DNA of 64,000 nucleotides from Mucilaginibacter achroorhodeus. Its GTDB lineage: Bacteria; Bacteroidota; Bacteroidia; Sphingobacteriales; Sphingobacteriaceae. Of this stretch, positions 60,413 through 64,000 are shown in pieces. Each line of letters opens with the position of its first letter. Position 1 is the first letter of the stretch. The notes under the pieces were generated by a model that was given only the letters and a program-made list of their open reading frames with translations, was not told the DNA's origin and did not search any database. The stretch covers positions 1 through 64,000 of the forward strand of contig NZ_VOEI01000003.1 of NCBI RefSeq assembly GCF_007846095.1, in the 5' to 3' direction. The position numbers and the translations under genes were made by a program.

Positions 60413-63400
60413 CTACCAACCAGGTGTGAAGTTTAAGCCGAATACGCCACCTTTAATATCGGTACGGTTAAATGGTATGGCATAATAAGGTTCAAGTATT
60501 ATTGCGCCAAACAAATTCACCCTTAGTGAGATACCTGCGCTTAATGCGGGCACACGCTGATTAGTATTGTATATAGTCTGCGTTAATACATTACCATTGG
60601 CGTCTTTTACCGGATTACCATTTTGATCAGTAAGCGGCTGTTGACCTATCGCATCTGGCCCGCGCTGAAACTTGATCTCGTTACCACCATTCCATGCTAA
60701 ACCTGCATCAAAGAACAGGTTAAGGTCAGTCAATAAAAATTTGGATTTTATTGCTGCCAATTTCTCCGGACCTGTAAAAGGCAAACGCATTTCAAAGTTT
60801 GCAACTGCAATTCTACTACCAGATAATTGATCTATCGTAAATCCGTTGGTATTTGGTTTGTTTGAGTTATAAAATGTCTGCGATTCATAACCTCGTATCA
60901 AAAAAGGATAACCTAAATACAGCGGATACAAATTATTGCTTGTGTTTCCAAAGCGCCCATAGCCGTACAGCCTTGCAGCAAAGGTAACCGGCGCTACCCG
61001 CACATATTCTCTCAGGTCTACGGTAGGCGAGAAGAATTTGTAAGTACCTACGTTATATTCAGCCTCAAGCCGGAAACGGTGGCCACCCAGCGGCGCGGCT
61101 ATGCCGAAATAGGAATTATCGCCAACTAATGCAGCACTTGCAGCATAGATCTGGAAAGCCCTTAGATCAATCCCATTTTCTGACAGGAACTCTTCGCGGG
61201 AAATTTTTCGCTTTTGGAAATCTACCTGGTTGCCGATGGTGGTGAACTGATTGCCATTAGCATCCTGACCGGTCACGTAGCTGTAGTAGCTGCTGTACCT
61301 GTCAACACGGTATGAATAACGTGATGCGGTTGCACCAAATTCGGCTCGTAAAGTTCTCGAGAAAGGGTAGGAGGCCACACCTTGCACCGCATCTTCAAAT
61401 GTGCGAATGATATCTGTTTTTTCTTCGTAAACAGGAACGTCCTTACCATTTATGGAACGGGTTGTAAAATCATAACCGTAAAAGCCGGATTGATACGGGA
61501 TGTGTGACACGCCCGCACCAAATGTCCAGCGGCCTTTTTGGTGTAAGTATAAAAATGAAGCTCCAAAATCATATATGGTACCATTAACGGCAGCACCTGC
61601 GTAGATCTGGTTCCTCCCTAAAATATCACTGAACACACCTTGTATGCCGCTTGATAGACCGGCGCCGTAAACGCTGTTTACGCCCACACCAACACCACTG
61701 CTGGCCAAAGCATCAAGTTTAAACTTAGGGCGGTAAGGAATAGACTTTATTGAATCCACCGGGATCTTTCGGTAAGCTAAATAATTATTCAGGTTACTGT
61801 TTATCAGGTCAACACCTACAGCTTTGGGAGGTGGAAGCAAAGCTGCTGTAAAATCCATGCTGTTTGGATCAACCGTTACCGGTTTAAAATCCGATGCCTT
61901 TGCGTTGTAAACTGAATATTTTTGAGCCCGGTAATAAGAATAAACAACATCATTGTTGTTAGAAACACTCAACGCAGGCGAAAACTCTGTGATACCGCAG
62001 ATACCGGTAAACAGTTCGGTAAGCTGTTCAACTTTGCCGTTGGCGAAGGTGTAACGGTAAAGGTTGCGGAAGCCATCGCGGTTGGATAAAAAGTATACCT
62101 GCGAACCATCAGACGAGTATTGCGGGTTAAGATTGTTGGCACCATCAAATACCTTGATGTTGGTCACTTTGCCGGTAGCAATATCCAGTTCTGCTAAGTC
62201 AAACGTTATAGCCTGCGATAACGACTTATCATAAGTTGCTCTATCACTGCTGAAAATTATCTTTTTTCCGTCCTTAGAAAAATTGGGCTGATAATCAGAG
62301 TATTTGTCGTTGGTAAGCTGTTTAACCTGTTTGCTATCGAAATTATAAAGATAAAGATCGCTCTGCCCTTCAGACATACCCTGGAAAACTACGTTCTTTC
62401 CGTCCGGCGACCATGAAAGGTTACTGAATTGTTCGGCTTTCCCCATCGATACATCGTCAATTGTGCGGCCATCAGGCACACTTACCACAAGCATCCTGTT
62501 TCGGCCTTTGGCAAATACACTGAACGCAAATTTACGTCCGTCCGGCGACCAGGTACCGGCAGATTCTATAAAGTTAAATTCATCAATATGCGTGTTTGAT
62601 GTTTTACTGGTGAGCTGTTTTATTATGCGGCCTGTTTTTGCATCCGCCAGGAAAAGTTCGATACTGAACAGGTTTTTTGAAGAAAGGAAGGCCAGGTATT
62701 TTCCATCCGGACTTACCGACGGCGCAACGGTAAGATCGCCGCCTACCTTATCATCTATGATTCTTAAACCAACAGGTTTCTGAACTGTATCTTTCAATAA
62801 TGGTTTGTAGGTATTGGTAATGGAATTTTGCCACAATTTAGAAAGCGTTTTATCATCGTAACCAAACGTGCGGCGTATACCGTATTGCAAACCAAAGCGG
62901 GCAACATTTTTAAAAAAAGGAACAATGATAGTATCCCCATAAGTAGAACCAAGGAATGACCAAAAAGCTTCGCCGTAACGATACGGGAAATACTTGTTAC
63001 TCTCGGTAAGGGCCTTAACGGTAGGGATATCATTATTAAGATAGGCATCGCGCATCCACATGGCTGTATAGGCATCCTTTTTACCTATTGAAAGGTATTC
63101 GGCCATACCCTCAACCATCCATAACGGCAGGTTGCCGATATTTTCGGCATTTGATGAATCGCGGCCTAAGAGGATATGGTATTGAAAGGCGTGCACCAAC
63201 TCGTGCCCTAAAACGTGCCGCGTGGTTTGGTTGGTTTCCATTATCGGCATTACTACACGGTTCTTTAAACCTTCGGTAACGCCACCGGTACCAACACCAA
63301 TTTCCCCGTCAATAGCGGTGGTTTGCTGAAAATCAGGGTGATTAGCGTAAAGAATGATAGGGTTTGGCCTGTTAAATGTATCCCTGAATATTTGTTGATG

Positions 63401-63640
63401 CAGAGTGTACCACAACTCGCTTTCCTGTGCAAACCGCTTAATGAGGCTATCATTTTTCATGTAATAATAGATCTCGAAATGCGGGGTCTTATAAACCTTG
63501 AAATCCAGGTTTTTATAGCGGACTTTGTTTTGTCCAAAGTATTGCGCTTTTGCCGAGTTGCAAAAAAATGCTGCCATAAACAGGCACAGCAATGCTATAA
63601 TATGTTTAACGCTCAACAGATAGAGGTAACGTTTATTCAT
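60413..63640 (-). CDS. Metallopeptidase / TolB-propeller / Omp85-barrel fusion protein
   Basis: A 1075-residue protein. Residues about 1-32 form a signal peptide (ending AKA-Q). Residues 40-300 hold a gluzincin peptidase of the MA clan: HELVH at 146-150 and the third ligand in LWMVEGMAEYL about 22 residues later. Residues about 300-620 form a TolB/PD40 propeller (SPDGKYLAFLSSK, WSPDGRKFAFS, SKDGKKIIFSSDR). From about 670 to the end is a beta-barrel of the surface antigen D15/Omp85 type, with the FLIRGYESQ motif near 950 and a C-terminal EPYYAIPFNRTDIKGGVFGL. It would sit in the outer membrane with the peptidase in the periplasm. I chose ATG 63640 (MNKRYLYLLS) over 63679. Confidence 0.75.
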   Translation of the reverse strand: MNKRYLYLLSVKHIIALLCLFMAAFFCNSAKAQYFGQNKVRYKNLDFKVYKTPHFEIYYYMKNDSLIKRFAQESELWYTLHQQIFRDTFNRPNPIILYANHPDFQQTTAIDGEIGVGTGGVTEGLKNRVVMPIMETNQTTRHVLGHELVHAFQYHILLGRDSSNAENIGNLPLWMVEGMAEYLSIGKKDAYTAMWMRDAYLNNDIPTVKALTESNKYFPYRYGEAFWSFLGSTYGDTIIVPFFKNVARFGLQYGIRRTFGYDDKTLSKLWQNSITNTYKPLLKDTVQKPVGLRIIDDKVGGDLTVAPSVSPDGKYLAFLSSKNLFSIELFLADAKTGRIIKQLTSKTSNTHIDEFNFIESAGTWSPDGRKFAFSVFAKGRNRMLVVSVPDGRTIDDVSMGKAEQFSNLSWSPDGKNVVFQGMSEGQSDLYLYNFDSKQVKQLTNDKYSDYQPNFSKDGKKIIFSSDRATYDKSLSQAITFDLAELDIATGKVTNIKVFDGANNLNPQYSSDGSQVYFLSNRDGFRNLYRYTFANGKVEQLTELFTGICGITEFSPALSVSNNNDVVYSYYRAQKYSVYNAKASDFKPVTVDPNSMDFTAALLPPPKAVGVDLINSNLNNYLAYRKIPVDSIKSIPYRPKFKLDALASSGVGVGVNSVYGAGLSSGIQGVFSDILGRNQIYAGAAVNGTIYDFGASFLYLHQKGRWTFGAGVSHIPYQSGFYGYDFTTRSINGKDVPVYEEKTDIIRTFEDAVQGVASYPFSRTLRAEFGATASRYSYRVDRYSSYYSYVTGQDANGNQFTTIGNQVDFQKRKISREEFLSENGIDLRAFQIYAASAALVGDNSYFGIAAPLGGHRFRLEAEYNVGTYKFFSPTVDLREYVRVAPVTFAARLYGYGRFGNTSNNLYPLYLGYPFLIRGYESQTFYNSNKPNTNGFTIDQLSGSRIAVANFEMRLPFTGPEKLAAIKSKFLLTDLNLFFDAGLAWNGGNEIKFQRGPDAIGQQPLTDQNGNPVKDANGNVLTQTIYNTNQRVPALSAGISLRVNLFGAIILEPYYAIPFNRTDIKGGVFGLNFTPGW

Positions 63641-63700
63641 ACAGTGAGTTAAGGATCCGGTAAATTTATTAAAACGCAACTGGTAATTAAACCCTGCTTA

Positions 63701-64000
63701 CTAATTAGATTGTGGGGGATTGCTTTCAGGTGCAGTTTCTTCGGGAGCCGGTGTTGTAACAGGTGCTGCTGTTGTGTCCATAGGCATTTCCGTACTATCG
63801 CTTGTCGTTTCTTCCTCGCGTATAATTGGTGAAGGACAATTATACTCCTTAGTTATCTTTACCCAAGGTTTTGGGAACGGCCCATATGTGTAACCCGAAT
63901 TTGGGTCAGCGTATACCTTCTCCATAAAAGCGCCAAAAATTGGTAGTGCGGTATGTGAACCTTCGCCCGTTTCTGATGAGGTGAAGTGCACGCTCCGGTC
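63701..64000 (-). CDS. C-terminal end of a class A penicillin-binding protein (partial)
   Basis: The last 100 or so residues of a bifunctional murein synthase; the 5' part lies beyond the window. The visible start D-R-S-V-H-F-T-S-S-E-T-G-E-G-S-H then ALPIFGAFMEKVYADPNSGY is the segment after the transpeptidase KTG motif in PBP1a proteins (GxxxALPxFxxFM). The end is a low-complexity Thr/Pro/Glu tail (EEETTSDSTEMPMDTTAAPV). It runs through the window edge in frame. It is on the same strand as, and 60 bases upstream of, the fusion protein gene. Confidence 0.7.
   Translation of the reverse strand, partial: DRSVHFTSSETGEGSHTALPIFGAFMEKVYADPNSGYTYGPFPKPWVKITKEYNCPSPIIREEETTSDSTEMPMDTTAAPVTTPAPEETAPESNPPQSN

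Overview
The window looks like a chromosomal segment of a Bacteroidota bacterium of the family Sphingobacteriaceae (Mucilaginibacter or Pedobacter type). The grounds are a PorE-like OmpA protein, SusC/D-free but FtsX-permease-rich surface gene content, a short Bacteroidetes-type arginine decarboxylase, CtlX, a PID-CTERM-like sorting tail, promoters of the TAnnTTTG type with few Shine-Dalgarno sequences, and moderate GC. The genus is an inference; no rRNA or tRNA gene is present to settle it.

Layout. 1-110: tail of a probable IS110 transposase. 0.1-5 kb (minus): rnr, a polyprenyl synthase and an M1 aminopeptidase. 5.1-7.2 kb (plus): a UMF1-type transporter and a LutA-like protein, convergent with an inward-rectifier K+ channel (7.2-8.2 kb). 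8.3-11.3 kb (plus): trpL-trpD-trpF-trpB. In front of trpD sits a 16-residue leader peptide with three consecutive Trp codons, followed by mutually exclusive antiterminator and terminator stems, which is a complete ribosome-mediated attenuator. 11.3-23.7 kb (plus): four paralogous FtsX/MacB-type permeases, then one ATPase and one TolC-like protein. The two transcription units start from nearly identical promoter modules. 23.8-28.3 kb: an outer membrane barrel protein, a nucleoside permease, and an etfB-etfA-bifunctional nuclease operon. 28.4-33.8 kb: a TPR protein, an AT-rich MACPF-domain lipoprotein, dnaB, rlmB (with a duplicated 3' end around a hairpin repeat) and a mannose-1-phosphate guanylyltransferase. 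34-41 kb: recQ, a membrane protein, a PorE-like protein, queE, a lipoprotein-Rieske pair, and a small secreted protein with a C-terminal sorting tail. 41.3-49.3 kb (minus): folD, lepA, a clan GH-A glycosidase, a DinB-like protein, a 482-residue uncharacterised protein and an orphan sigma54-type response regulator. 49.4-55.4 kb: an arginine block (arginine decarboxylase, CtlX, arginine deiminase-like protein, divergent argS). 55.5-64 kb: a YXWGXW lipoprotein, hbd-bioD-bioF, a Spy-like protein, an S24-type repressor divergent from a degenerate GIY-YIG protein, a 1.1-kb-residue metalloprotease/TolB-propeller/Omp85-barrel fusion, and the C-terminus of a class A penicillin-binding protein.

Most of the window is ordinary core metabolism and envelope biology. 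The points that deserve follow-up are the trp attenuator, the twin promoter modules of the permease array, the MACPF lipoprotein, the peptidase-propeller-barrel fusion, and several unexplained intergenic inverted repeats. All coordinates, motifs and repeats were read by eye; family names come from motif recognition, not from searches.
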